Notes: generated from the sequence alone by a model not told the origin. DNA of 9,728 nucleotides from Clostridia bacterium (GCA_017621015.1 JAGAUC010000272.1:1-9728); one strand, 5' to 3'. Shown: positions 1 through 6,223, counted from the first letter of the stretch. Made by a program: numbers and translations.

Positions 1-7
1 ACCATTG

Positions 8-38
8 AAAAAAGCGGAGCCGTGCGGCTCCGCTTTTT
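8..38. terminator. Rho-independent terminator, probably bidirectional
   Basis: A 13-bp perfect inverted repeat (9-21 with 26-38) has a GC-rich core, GCGGAGCC/GGCTCCGC, and a 4-base loop. On the minus strand it ends in a run of six T, directly after the regulator's stop codon at 37-39, so the stop overlaps the hairpin. On the plus strand it is followed by TTTTT and then another T run at 41-48, so it could also stop rightward transcription entering from outside the window. Confidence 0.85.
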
Positions 39-870
39 ATATTTTTTTGTTGGCAGTTCGGAATTGGATGGGCGATAGCCCTTTTTTCTTTTTGAAGGTT
101 TTACTGAAATATGAGCCGCCCGAAAAACCGACGGCGCGGGCAATCTCCTCGATCGGCAGATTGCTTTCCACCAAAAGTACGGTGGCCTTTTCGATGCGCT
201 TTTCGTTGACGTAGTCGCTGACGGTGCAGTGAAAGTTGTTTTGGAAGCGACGGTAGAGCGCACTTTTGGAGACGTTGGCGTTTTTGGAAATGCTTTGTAC
301 CGAGAGCTCGGTGTCAAGATGCTCATGGATGTAATTCAGCGCGCGCTGAAGATTTTCATCGTGATTTGGACGGAGCATATGCTCGATCAGAATATAGCGC
401 ACCAGGATTTCGGCGATGTTGGAAAGGCTTTGCAGAGTGTCTCGGCTGATGGGCGAGAGCTCATCGTAATAAGCGCGCATTTCCTCCTCGGGAAGTCCGA
501 GTTTTTTGAGATACTCGCGAAGCTCGCTGAAATCGGTATCGGTTTTGATCTGCCCGAAAATAATGTAGCCGATGATGGCGTCGTCATATACGATCGGCAC
601 CGAGACGTCAATGAGTCCCGCATGGCAGACCTGCATTTCCGCCTTACGGCTTTCCCGACTTTTTCTAAGAAGAGCGGCATCCGAGCAAAGGCAGGCTTTT
701 TTGCCTTGTTCGGTATTTTGCACGGCGGCGCAATAGCGCTTGGACTTCCAGGAGGTATGATCGCTTACGAAGGAAAAATCCTCGCGCAAAAGATCCATAT
801 GAATACCCGTCGCACGGTAAAAATCATGTAGGCACCGATTTATTTTTGGAAGATTGTAATTGATCGTCAT
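37..870 (-). CDS. AraC-family transcriptional regulator with N-terminal PocR-type sensory domain
   Basis: This 277-residue regulator has an N-terminal PocR-like ligand domain (about residues 8-165) and a C-terminal AraC DNA-binding domain (about 172-275). The PocR signature is the Cys/His pattern C47, C60, C62 and C82-H83, with CHAGLIDVSVPI at 82-93, followed by GYIIFGQ at 101-107. The two helix-turn-helix motifs fall near residues 189-210 (LSVQSISKNANVSKSALYRRF) and 238-262, ending in the family's GLSPIQFR. PocR domains are known from regulators that sense small organic compounds such as propanediol-type molecules; the ligand here is unknown. The ATG at 868-870 is preceded on the minus strand by AGGGGTG. 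It is transcribed away from the jelly-roll/aminotransferase/dehydrogenase operon and shares a 163-base gap with it, so it probably regulates that operon and perhaps itself. The family call is firm; the target is inferred from position. Confidence 0.93.
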   Translation of the reverse strand: MTINYNLPKINRCLHDFYRATGIHMDLLREDFSFVSDHTSWKSKRYCAAVQNTEQGKKACLCSDAALLRKSRESRKAEMQVCHAGLIDVSVPIVYDDAIIGYIIFGQIKTDTDFSELREYLKKLGLPEEEMRAYYDELSPISRDTLQSLSNIAEILVRYILIEHMLRPNHDENLQRALNYIHEHLDTELSVQSISKNANVSKSALYRRFQNNFHCTVSDYVNEKRIEKATVLLVESNLPIEEIARAVGFSGGSYFSKTFKKKKGLSPIQFRTANKKI

Positions 871-886
871 AGCATCACCCCTTTTT

Positions 887-916
887 ATAATACCATATGT
901 CTTCGTTTTTTGTCAA
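887..916 (-). promoter_or_regulatory. Sigma-A-type promoter of the AraC/PocR regulator
   Basis: Read on the minus strand, a perfect -35 TTGACA (916-911) is followed after 18 bases by TATTAT (892-887), one mismatch from TATAAT. The predicted start of transcription is near 880, directly before the AGGGGTG ribosome binding site and the ATG at 870. The leader would therefore be very short, about 10 bases. Confidence 0.75.
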
Positions 917-919
917 TAG

Positions 920-938
920 TTTTCGCAAAACGGGAAAA
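920..938. promoter_or_regulatory. Possible operator: imperfect palindrome in the divergent gap
   Basis: TTTTCGC (920-926) and GGGAAAA (932-938) form an inverted repeat with 6 of 7 positions paired around a 5-base centre. It lies just upstream of the regulator's -35 box and upstream of the rightward promoter, where an AraC-type protein could act on both. AT-rich gaps produce such repeats by chance, so this is only a candidate. Confidence 0.25.
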
Positions 939-966
939 TAATACAAAAAATAGGGAAGGATATATC

Positions 967-995
967 TTTTAAAATGTGGGGGAATTTGATACAAT
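967..995 (+). promoter_or_regulatory. Candidate promoter of the jelly-roll/DegT/Gfo-Idh operon
   Basis: TACAAT at 990-995 is a good -10 box, but the 17-base-spaced -35 position (967-972, TTTTAA) is poor. A weak -35 is what one expects if an activator such as the divergent AraC-type regulator helps RNA polymerase. It would start near 1002. A second possible -10, TAAAAT at 970-975, also lacks a good -35 and would give a start near 982. The sequence alone does not decide between them. Confidence 0.45.
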
Positions 996-1033
996 AAAGA
1001 TGGAGAAATTTATGGAAAAGGCGGTGTTTTTTC

Positions 1034-1657
1034 TTGGAAGATATTTTATTGATCGGAAAGCGAATCCTTTCGGATCGTTCTCCCGTGGTTCTTTCGTCTT
1101 TGCCCGATGAAAATTGGCGGGATGCCTGGGAGCCGAAGGGCGGAACGTGGTATTACGAAGCCGGTTACCTTATTGGAAGTGAGCCCGAAAATAAGGGAGG
1201 CATTCTGCTTAGCAAAAAGCGCTTCGATAAGGACGTGATGCTCAGCTTTACGGCGGCAAGCGTTCTGCCCGCCACGCGTGACGTCAACGCCATCTACTGC
1301 ACAACCTGGGATGATGAGATCAATTATTTGAAGTTGGCTTACATTTCGGGGATTGGCGGTTGGTATGAGGATAAATGCGGTATTGAGCGCTTTCCCGAGG
1401 ACGGGCTTCGCGCACTCAATCCCCTCTATCACTATGAGCCGGGCAGAGAGGTGCGGATCACTACGGGCGCAATTGCAGGACACAACTTCCTTGTGGTGGA
1501 CGGACAGCTCGTACAGGAACTGATCGATCCCTCGCCTATCCTCGGCGGCGGTCACGTGGGCTTTTCGCCCTATTCGACGATGCTGAGGATCAAGGACATT
1601 GAGGTGCGCGAGATCGTTTGGGAGGAGCGCATTCAGAAATACGATTCCGAATTTTAA
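1034..1657 (+). CDS. Cytoplasmic jelly-roll (concanavalin-like) protein, YesU/DUF1961-like
   Basis: This 207-residue protein has no signal peptide and no membrane segment. Its sequence, with many aromatic and beta-strand segments, fits a concanavalin-like jelly roll. Landmarks are WYYEAGYLIG near the start, DVNAIY in the middle, and a C-terminal run with FLVVDGQLV, GGGHVGFSPYS and LRIKDIEVREI, typical of the last strands of this fold. The DVNAI segment and the closing G-x-V/I-G-F...DIEV pattern recall B. subtilis YesU (DUF1961), found in a pectin-degradation locus. I made that comparison from memory and remote similarity, so the exact family is unsure; DUF1080-like 3-keto-glycoside hydrolases share the fold. 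The TTG start is the only usable in-frame start and has AAAAGG 12 bases upstream. An ATG with a better ribosome binding site lies at 1012 in another frame (see findings). It is first in an operon, 14 bases before the aminotransferase. Confidence 0.78.
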   Translation: MEDILLIGKRILSDRSPVVLSSLPDENWRDAWEPKGGTWYYEAGYLIGSEPENKGGILLSKKRFDKDVMLSFTAASVLPATRDVNAIYCTTWDDEINYLKLAYISGIGGWYEDKCGIERFPEDGLRALNPLYHYEPGREVRITTGAIAGHNFLVVDGQLVQELIDPSPILGGGHVGFSPYSTMLRIKDIEVREIVWEERIQKYDSEF

Positions 1658-1671
1658 AAGGAGAGAATGAT

Positions 1672-2978
1672 ATGGGAAAAGCAACAGATTTTCGCTATAA
1701 CACCGGTGCCACGATGGTGCCGTGGGCAGCGGTGGGAGAGAACTATAACGTGCACGATCTGATGGAGATCATCCGTTTTCTGATGCAGGGAAGCGGCAAG
1801 GCGTATGACGAAGCCCTCGAGGCGGTCTGGCAGCAGGTGAAAAAGCTGGACGCGCTGGCAACGCCCCCCGGCAAGCTTTCGCTGGGAAGCAAGGTCGAGG
1901 AGGCCGAGGCCGCGTGCAACGAGTATCTCGGCATCGATTCCGCTACCTTTGTCACCAATGCGACGGCGGGCTTTGAGATCGCTTATAAGTATGCCAACCT
2001 CAAGGCGGGTGACGAGGTCATCGTTCCTGCAATCACCTTTGTGGCGACCATGGCGTATCCGCTGGCGGTCGGTGCCAAGCTGGTTTTGCCGACGTGGATC
2101 CCAAGACCATCAACATGGATCCTGCCGACGTGGCGCGTAAGATCACCGATAAGACCAAGATGATCGTTCCCGTACATATCGGCGGCTACCCCGTGGATAT
2201 GGATCCCATTATGAAGCTGGCAAGGGAGCACGACATTCTGGTGCTTGAGGACGCGGCACACGCATTCGGCGCGATGTATAAGGGCAAAAAGATCGGTACG
2301 ATCGGCGATTTTGCCGCGTTCTCCATGCATGAGGTCAAGAACATCACCTCGTTTGGTGAGGGCGGCATTGCCACGACAAACGTTCCGGGCTTTGCCTCGG
2401 AAATGAAGCGCGCGCGCTTCCTCGGTCTGGACTTTACCTGTCCGATCAAGGATTGGCTTTATAACATTACCCCCATCAAGGGCAAGTATGCGCCCTTTGT
2501 TCCCGGCAACGCGTCTACGACCGAGATTCAGGGACTCGGACTTACGCTTCAGATCGCCCGGAACGAGGAGATCATTGCCGAAAGAAAGCGCGCGGCGGCA
2601 TATCTTACGAAGCGCTTTGCCGAAAACGATGCCATCCTTTCGCAGGATCTCGGAAATGAGGACATAAAGCCCACCTTCCATCTGTATCTGCTTCAGATCG
2701 ATCCCGAAAAGGCGGGCGGTGATGTTCAGGTGCTCAAGAAAAAGCTGGAGGAGAGGGGCGTGACGCAGATCGCGCATTTCGGTCCTCTATATCGCTTTAA
2801 GATCGTGGAGGATATGGGCTACAACCCCGATGAGATCGCAAAGACCTGCCCCAATTGTGAGGAGGTCTTCTACAAGAGATTTACTCACTTGCCGCTTTAC
2901 GGACTTTCGGATGAGCAGCTGAAGTATATGGCGGACGCGGTACTCGCGTCGGTTGCCGAGATGCAGGAAGGCAAATGA
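1672..2978 (+). pseudogene. DegT/DnrJ/EryC1/StrS-family PLP-dependent sugar aminotransferase, frameshifted
   Basis: Two overlapping reading frames encode one aminotransferase. The 5' part starts at ATG 1672 (AGGAG 8 bases upstream) and runs into a stop at 2161-2163. The 3' part continues in the next frame to TGA 2976-2978. Adding one T to the TTTT run at 2084-2087 restores a smooth VFADVDPKTINMDP junction and a protein of 435 residues, normal for the family. In the repaired protein the PLP-contacting Asp is in EDAAHAFGA (about D194), and the Schiff-base lysine is in HEVKNIT before GEGG (about K223). THLPLYGLSDEQ near the C-terminus is also typical. These enzymes transfer an amino group, usually from glutamate, to a keto-sugar or keto-cyclitol. 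The substrate is unknown. All parts downstream of the shift look intact, so this is either a very recent mutation or a sequencing error. A GTG at 2094 could restart the 3' frame but has no visible ribosome binding site and would give a protein lacking the N-terminal third. Confidence 0.9.
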
Positions 2979-4003
2979 CGATGAAAATAAAATGGGGTGT
3001 GATCGGGTGCGGCGGCATTGCCGATCGGAGAACGTTGCCCGGCATGATGCTGGCAGATAACGCAGAGCTTGTGGCGGTTATGGATACCAATCCAAAGGCC
3101 GCCAAGGCCTGCCGTGAGAAATACGGTGCCCGCTATGCCTTTGATAGCGTACAGGCGCTTTTGGCGCTTGATGAAATCGAAGCGGTGTATATTGCCTCTC
3201 CCGTTTTTTGTCATAGGGAGCAGTGCGCGTTGGCGGCCAAGGCGGGAAAGCACATTTTGTTGGAAAAGCCGATGGGGCTTTCGGTGGCGGAGGCGAGGGA
3301 GATCGCGGATGATTGCGAGCGTGCGGGCGTAAAGCTCGGCGTGGCGTTTATGATGCGCTTTCACAGCTATCACCGTGAGATGCGCCGTCTTGTCCGTGAG
3401 GGATTACTTGGCGAGATCGTTTCGGCAAGAGCACAGTTTACCTGCTGGTATCCCGAGATCGAAAATTGCTGGCGGCAGAACAAGGCGCTTTCGGGCGGCG
3501 GTGCGATGCTGGATATGGCCATCCACTCGATCGATCTGATCCGCTACATCACGGGTCTTGAGGTCGAGGAGTCTACGGGAATGGTCGGTAATCAGATTTT
3601 TCAATACAACGTGGATGATGCCGGCATCGGTGTTTACCGTATGACGGGCGGCGCTCTGGTGGTAGTGGACTCGGCCTTCAACATTCCCGATGACGTCTCG
3701 GTCAGCAAGCTGGAGATCTACGGCACCAAGGGAAGTATGATAGCAAAGGGAACGCTCTCGCAGGTGGAGGGCGGTTCTTTGGAGGTGCTTGCCGTGGACA
3801 ATGCCGGTGGCTACGATGCCGCCCAGAATCGAAGCCTCGTGAAGCCCATTCCCATATCCGTCGAGTTTGGCAATATGTATACCAAGGAGATCGAGGCCTT
3901 TGGCCGCGCAGTTCGCGGCGAGGGTGAGATCCCCGTGACGGCGGCCGATGCGATCCTTTCGCAGAAGGCGATCGAGGACGTGTATACAGAAAATAAGGCT
4001 TGA
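2975..4003 (+). CDS. Gfo/Idh/MocA-family NAD(P)-dependent sugar oxidoreductase
   Basis: This 342-residue dehydrogenase has an N-terminal Rossmann fold with the dinucleotide-binding loop VIGCGGIA (residues 9-16). The family's EKP motif (97-99) carries the catalytic-site lysine. The C-terminal substrate domain has GGGAMLDMAIHSIDLIRY (174-191), with the expected Asp180 and His184. The family oxidises or reduces a hydroxyl of sugars, inositols or sugar nucleotides; there is no signal peptide, so it acts in the cytoplasm. The start overlaps the aminotransferase stop (ATGA), which implies translational coupling. A second in-frame ATG at 2981 is 9 bases after AGGAAGG and gives the more usual MKIKWGVIG start, so either is possible. 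Its stop codon lies inside the -35 box of the next promoter. Paired with the DegT gene it suggests keto-sugar formation and amination, or the reverse; the sugar cannot be told from sequence. Confidence 0.95.
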   Translation: MTMKIKWGVIGCGGIADRRTLPGMMLADNAELVAVMDTNPKAAKACREKYGARYAFDSVQALLALDEIEAVYIASPVFCHREQCALAAKAGKHILLEKPMGLSVAEAREIADDCERAGVKLGVAFMMRFHSYHREMRRLVREGLLGEIVSARAQFTCWYPEIENCWRQNKALSGGGAMLDMAIHSIDLIRYITGLEVEESTGMVGNQIFQYNVDDAGIGVYRMTGGALVVVDSAFNIPDDVSVSKLEIYGTKGSMIAKGTLSQVEGGSLEVLAVDNAGGYDAAQNRSLVKPIPISVEFGNMYTKEIEAFGRAVRGEGEIPVTAADAILSQKAIEDVYTENKA

Positions 4004-4028
4004 CTTCAAATTTTGTCTGTGCTATAAT
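4000..4028 (+). promoter_or_regulatory. Near-consensus extended -10 promoter of the first tandem hydrolase
   Basis: TTGACT at 4000-4005, a 17-base spacer and a perfect TATAAT at 4023-4028, preceded by TGc (extended -10), make a very strong promoter. The -35 box covers the stop codon of the upstream dehydrogenase (TGA at 4001-4003). The -10 box overlaps the first arm of the operon's terminator. Transcription should start near 4034-4036. Confidence 0.88.
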
Positions 4029-4063
4029 AGCCTCGTGGATTTTATGCCGCGAGGCTATTTTTT
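4026..4063 (+). terminator. Rho-independent terminator of the upstream operon
   Basis: AATAGCCTCG (4026-4035) pairs perfectly with 4050-4059, leaving a 14-base loop, and is followed by a T run to 4063. It lies 22 bases after the dehydrogenase stop. The first arm overlaps the -10 box and start point of the next promoter, so transcripts from that promoter would lack most of the arm and should escape termination. Confidence 0.8.
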
Positions 4064-4079
4064 GGAAAGGAATCATACG

Positions 4080-5039
4080 ATGGAGCTTCAAAAGATTACA
4101 TATTTATCCGAGGCAGACGCCTCGATGCAGCCCGCACTTGTGTGCGCGGCAAAAGGAGAGGAAAAGCGCCCGCTGGCCGTTTGCCTGCACACCTGGAGCT
4201 ATGACATTTCGCGTTTTTACGAGGACTATCTCGGAAAATGTCAGGAGAGAAACTGGCACTTTATCTATCCGCTCTTCCGCGGCCCCAACTGGACGCCCGA
4301 GGCCTGCGGGTCGGATCTTGTGGTTTCGGACCTGGAGTGCGCGGTCACGTATATGAAGGAAAACTATAACGTAGACGAGTCGAGGATCTACCTTGTCGGT
4401 GGATCGGGCGGCGGACACGCCTCCATCCTTATGGCGGGCAGACGCCCCGATCTGTTCACCGCCATTGCCTCGTATTGCCCGATCAGCGATCTTGCGGCGT
4501 GGTTTAAAGAGACCTACGAGAAGAAGCAGCCCTCGACCAAGCGGGATTATGACGATCACATTTTTGACGCCTGCGGCGGCAACCCTCTCACCGACGAGAG
4601 GGCGGCGGCAGAGGCAAAGCACCGCTCGCCGCTTACCTGGCTGGCTAACGCCAAGGGCAAGGTGATCCTGGATATTGAGACAGGCATTCACGACGGACAT
4701 ACGGGAAGCGTGCCGATCTCGCACGCCATTCGCGCCTTTAACGTGGTGGCGGAGGAAAAGGACCGCATTTCCGAGGCGGATATCGAATTTATGGTCAAGA
4801 ATGAGCAGGTACCCGAGCACCTGCGCTTTGAGGGACACGATGCCGCGTATGACTCCAAGCATTCGGTCTTGCTCAGGCGTGAATCGGGCAACGTTCGTTT
4901 GACACTGTTTGAGGGGACGCACGAGATGCTTTCCTCCTGCGCCTTCGGCTTTCTCAGCCGCCAGGTGCGCGGGGAGAAGCCGGATTGGTCGAGCGGAGAC
5001 ACGGCCGAGCCGACAAGCGCCTCGGTGCTTTCCAAATAA
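4080..5039 (+). CDS. Alpha/beta-hydrolase (prolyl-oligopeptidase/esterase type), tandem paralogue 1
   Basis: This 319-residue cytoplasmic hydrolase lacks a signal peptide. The oxyanion region is VCLHTW (34-39). The nucleophile elbow GGSGGGH puts Ser109 at the catalytic position, Asp205 sits in GIHDGHTGSVP, and His281 sits in FEGTHEM, so the triad is complete. Residues 143-190 and 221-260 look like insertions or a lid around the active site, with charged, well-conserved DYDDHIF and EHLRFEG segments. The fold suits an esterase or peptidase; in this setting a carbohydrate esterase removing an acyl group is a reasonable guess, not a demonstrated function. GGAAAGGAATCAT precedes the ATG at 4080. 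It has its own strong promoter and terminator, so it is expressed apart from both neighbours. About 31 differences in roughly 190 core residues separate it from the next gene, while the ends differ much more. Confidence 0.9.
   Translation: MELQKITYLSEADASMQPALVCAAKGEEKRPLAVCLHTWSYDISRFYEDYLGKCQERNWHFIYPLFRGPNWTPEACGSDLVVSDLECAVTYMKENYNVDESRIYLVGGSGGGHASILMAGRRPDLFTAIASYCPISDLAAWFKETYEKKQPSTKRDYDDHIFDACGGNPLTDERAAAEAKHRSPLTWLANAKGKVILDIETGIHDGHTGSVPISHAIRAFNVVAEEKDRISEADIEFMVKNEQVPEHLRFEGHDAAYDSKHSVLLRRESGNVRLTLFEGTHEMLSSCAFGFLSRQVRGEKPDWSSGDTAEPTSASVLSK
4683..4714 (+). repeat. 32-base perfect direct repeat, copy 1, inside paralogue 1
   Basis: The 32 bases are identical to 5785-5816 and encode the GIHDGHTGSVP segment carrying the catalytic Asp. 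The copies are 1102 bases apart. They are long enough to support recombination that would delete or duplicate one hydrolase. Confidence 0.9.
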
Positions 5040-5044
5040 GAAGA

Positions 5045-5074
5045 AAGAGTCCGATCTCGGTCGGACTTTTTTTT
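5045..5074 (+). terminator. Rho-independent terminator of tandem hydrolase 1
   Basis: AGTCCGA (5048-5054) pairs with TCGGACT (5061-5067) around a 6-base loop, extended by A/T pairs. An eight-T run (5067-5074) follows. It begins a few bases after the stop codon at 5037-5039. Confidence 0.88.
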
Positions 5075-5113
5075 ACTTTTTGCGGTCAAAAATGGGTAAT
5101 TTTTTCAAAAGAA

Positions 5114-5142
5114 TTGCTTTTTCGGGGAGAATGTGCTATACT
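5114..5142 (+). promoter_or_regulatory. Extended -10 promoter of tandem hydrolase 2
   Basis: TTGCTT (5114-5119), a 17-base spacer and TATACT (5137-5142) with TGc immediately upstream. It shares the nine bases TGTGCTATA with the promoter of the first hydrolase. The -35 is weaker than that of copy 1, which suggests lower constitutive strength. Confidence 0.78.
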
Positions 5143-5172
5143 TATAAAAAACCGAAAAAGGGGAGCAATCGT

Positions 5173-6144
5173 ATGATAGCACCAACAGAGATTACGTATT
5201 TTTCCAAGCTGGACGCTTCGATGCAGCCGGCGCTGATGTGGGCGGCAAAGGACGATGAGCCGAGACCGCTTGTGGTGTGTCTCCACACCTGGAGCGCACG
5301 GATCGACCGCCCGAGATATTACGCGCAGTATCTTCCCCGATGCATTGAGCGCAACTGGCATTTCATTTTTCCGCTGTTCCGCGGCCCCAACTACACGCCC
5401 GAGGCCTGCGGCTCGGATCTTGTGGTTTCCGACCTTGAGTGCGCGGTCACCTATATGAAGGAGAACTATAAGGTGGATGAATCCAAGATCTTCCTTCTGG
5501 GTGGATCGGGTGGCGGACACGCCTCGCTTCTGATGGCGGGCAGACGTCCCGAGCTGTTTACCGCGGTCTCCTCGTGGTGTCCCATCAGCGACATTGCGGC
5601 ATGGTTTAAAGAGGTAAACACCAAGAAGCAGCCCTCGACCAAGCGCGACTACGACGATCACATTTTCGAGGCCTGCGGCGGCAATCCCCTGACCGATGAA
5701 AAGGCGGCGGCTGAGGCCAAGCATCGCTCGCCCCTCACGTGGCTGCCGAATGCTACGGATAACGTCATTTTGGACATTGGCACGGGCATTCACGACGGAC
5801 ATACGGGAAGCGTGCCCATCTCGCACGCCATCCGTGCCTTCAATACGGTGGCAAGGGAAGAGGACCGTATTTCCGAGGAAGATATCGCCTATATGGTGGA
5901 AAACGAGAAAGTCCCCGAGCATCTTCGCTTTGAGGGTGAGGATATTGCTTACGGCCCGTATACGGTCTACCTCAGACGGACGTCGGGCAAGGTGCGCCTG
6001 ACGCTCTTTGAGGGCGGACATGCCATGGTTGCCGGTGCGGCCTTCGGCTTTTTTGACCGCCAGGTGCGCGGTGCGGAGCCCGTTTGGAATTCGGGTGACG
6101 TGTACGACGAGGAACTGAATGAGGAAACCGAGCTTACCAAATAA
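5173..6144 (+). CDS. Alpha/beta-hydrolase (prolyl-oligopeptidase/esterase type), tandem paralogue 2
   Basis: This is a 323-residue paralogue of the preceding gene with the same layout: oxyanion region VCLHTW (35-40), Ser112 in GGSGGGH, Asp208 in GIHDGHTGSVP and His283 in FEGGHAM. The triad is intact and there is no signal peptide. The ATG at 5173 is chosen because AAGGGGAG lies 7 bases upstream; the open frame extends further left but only through the promoter and terminator. Differences from copy 1 concentrate in the N-terminal 50 residues, the loop before KKQPSTKRDYDD, the segment after LRFEG and an acidic C-terminal tail (DEELNEETE). This points to a changed substrate pocket or partner rather than decay. 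The gene has its own promoter and terminator. Function beyond serine hydrolase is unknown. Confidence 0.9.
   Translation: MIAPTEITYFSKLDASMQPALMWAAKDDEPRPLVVCLHTWSARIDRPRYYAQYLPRCIERNWHFIFPLFRGPNYTPEACGSDLVVSDLECAVTYMKENYKVDESKIFLLGGSGGGHASLLMAGRRPELFTAVSSWCPISDIAAWFKEVNTKKQPSTKRDYDDHIFEACGGNPLTDEKAAAEAKHRSPLTWLPNATDNVILDIGTGIHDGHTGSVPISHAIRAFNTVAREEDRISEEDIAYMVENEKVPEHLRFEGEDIAYGPYTVYLRRTSGKVRLTLFEGGHAMVAGAAFGFFDRQVRGAEPVWNSGDVYDEELNEETELTK
5785..5816 (+). repeat. 32-base perfect direct repeat, copy 2, inside paralogue 2
   Basis: It is identical to 4683-4714 and in the same reading frame, although neighbouring codons differ by many synonymous changes. It is the longest exact match I noticed between the two hydrolase genes. 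Confidence 0.9.
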
Positions 6145-6145
6145 A

Positions 6146-6180
6146 AAGACCCCCGTGTTTGTTGCAAGCGCGGGGGTTTT
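6146..6180 (+). terminator. Rho-independent terminator of tandem hydrolase 2
   Basis: CCCCCG (6150-6155) pairs with CGGGGG (6171-6176). The stem extends outward through AAAGA/TTTT and inward by several further pairs, and TTTTCTTT follows. It begins two bases after the stop codon at 6142-6144. Confidence 0.88.
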
Positions 6181-6194
6181 CTTTGCAAAAATCG

Positions 6195-6223
6195 TTGATT
6201 TTTTGAGGGAAATATGGTATAAT
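6195..6223 (+). promoter_or_regulatory. Extended -10 promoter of the hydrolase/RsuA/Tex operon
   Basis: TTGATT (6195-6200), a 17-base spacer and a perfect TATAAT (6218-6223) with TGg directly upstream. The expected start is near 6230, giving a leader of about 30 bases that includes the AGGAG at 6247-6251. No other terminator or strong promoter was seen before the window edge, so it may drive all four genes. Confidence 0.85.

Noticed and set aside
229..831. 200-codon plus-strand frame opposite the regulator
   Set aside because: The minus-strand product is a clear AraC/PocR protein; this frame has no recognisable content.
2081..2096. Programmed -1 frameshifting to make the full aminotransferase
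   Set aside because: The G-GTT-TTG context does not allow good re-pairing of both tRNAs, and DegT enzymes are not known to use it; one lost T explains the data more simply.
1983..2777. 264-codon minus-strand frame across the aminotransferase
   Set aside because: Antisense to well-conserved DegT motifs, with no family features and no ribosome binding site of note.
4909..5172. 88-codon N-terminal extension of the second hydrolase
   Set aside because: It would run through the first hydrolase's 3' end, its terminator and the promoter; the ATG at 5173 has a strong ribosome binding site and aligns with the paralogue.
5086..6021. 311-codon open frame on the minus strand
   Set aside because: It lies antisense to the second hydrolase, runs through its promoter, and its translation has no recognisable motif; it is a by-product of codon bias.
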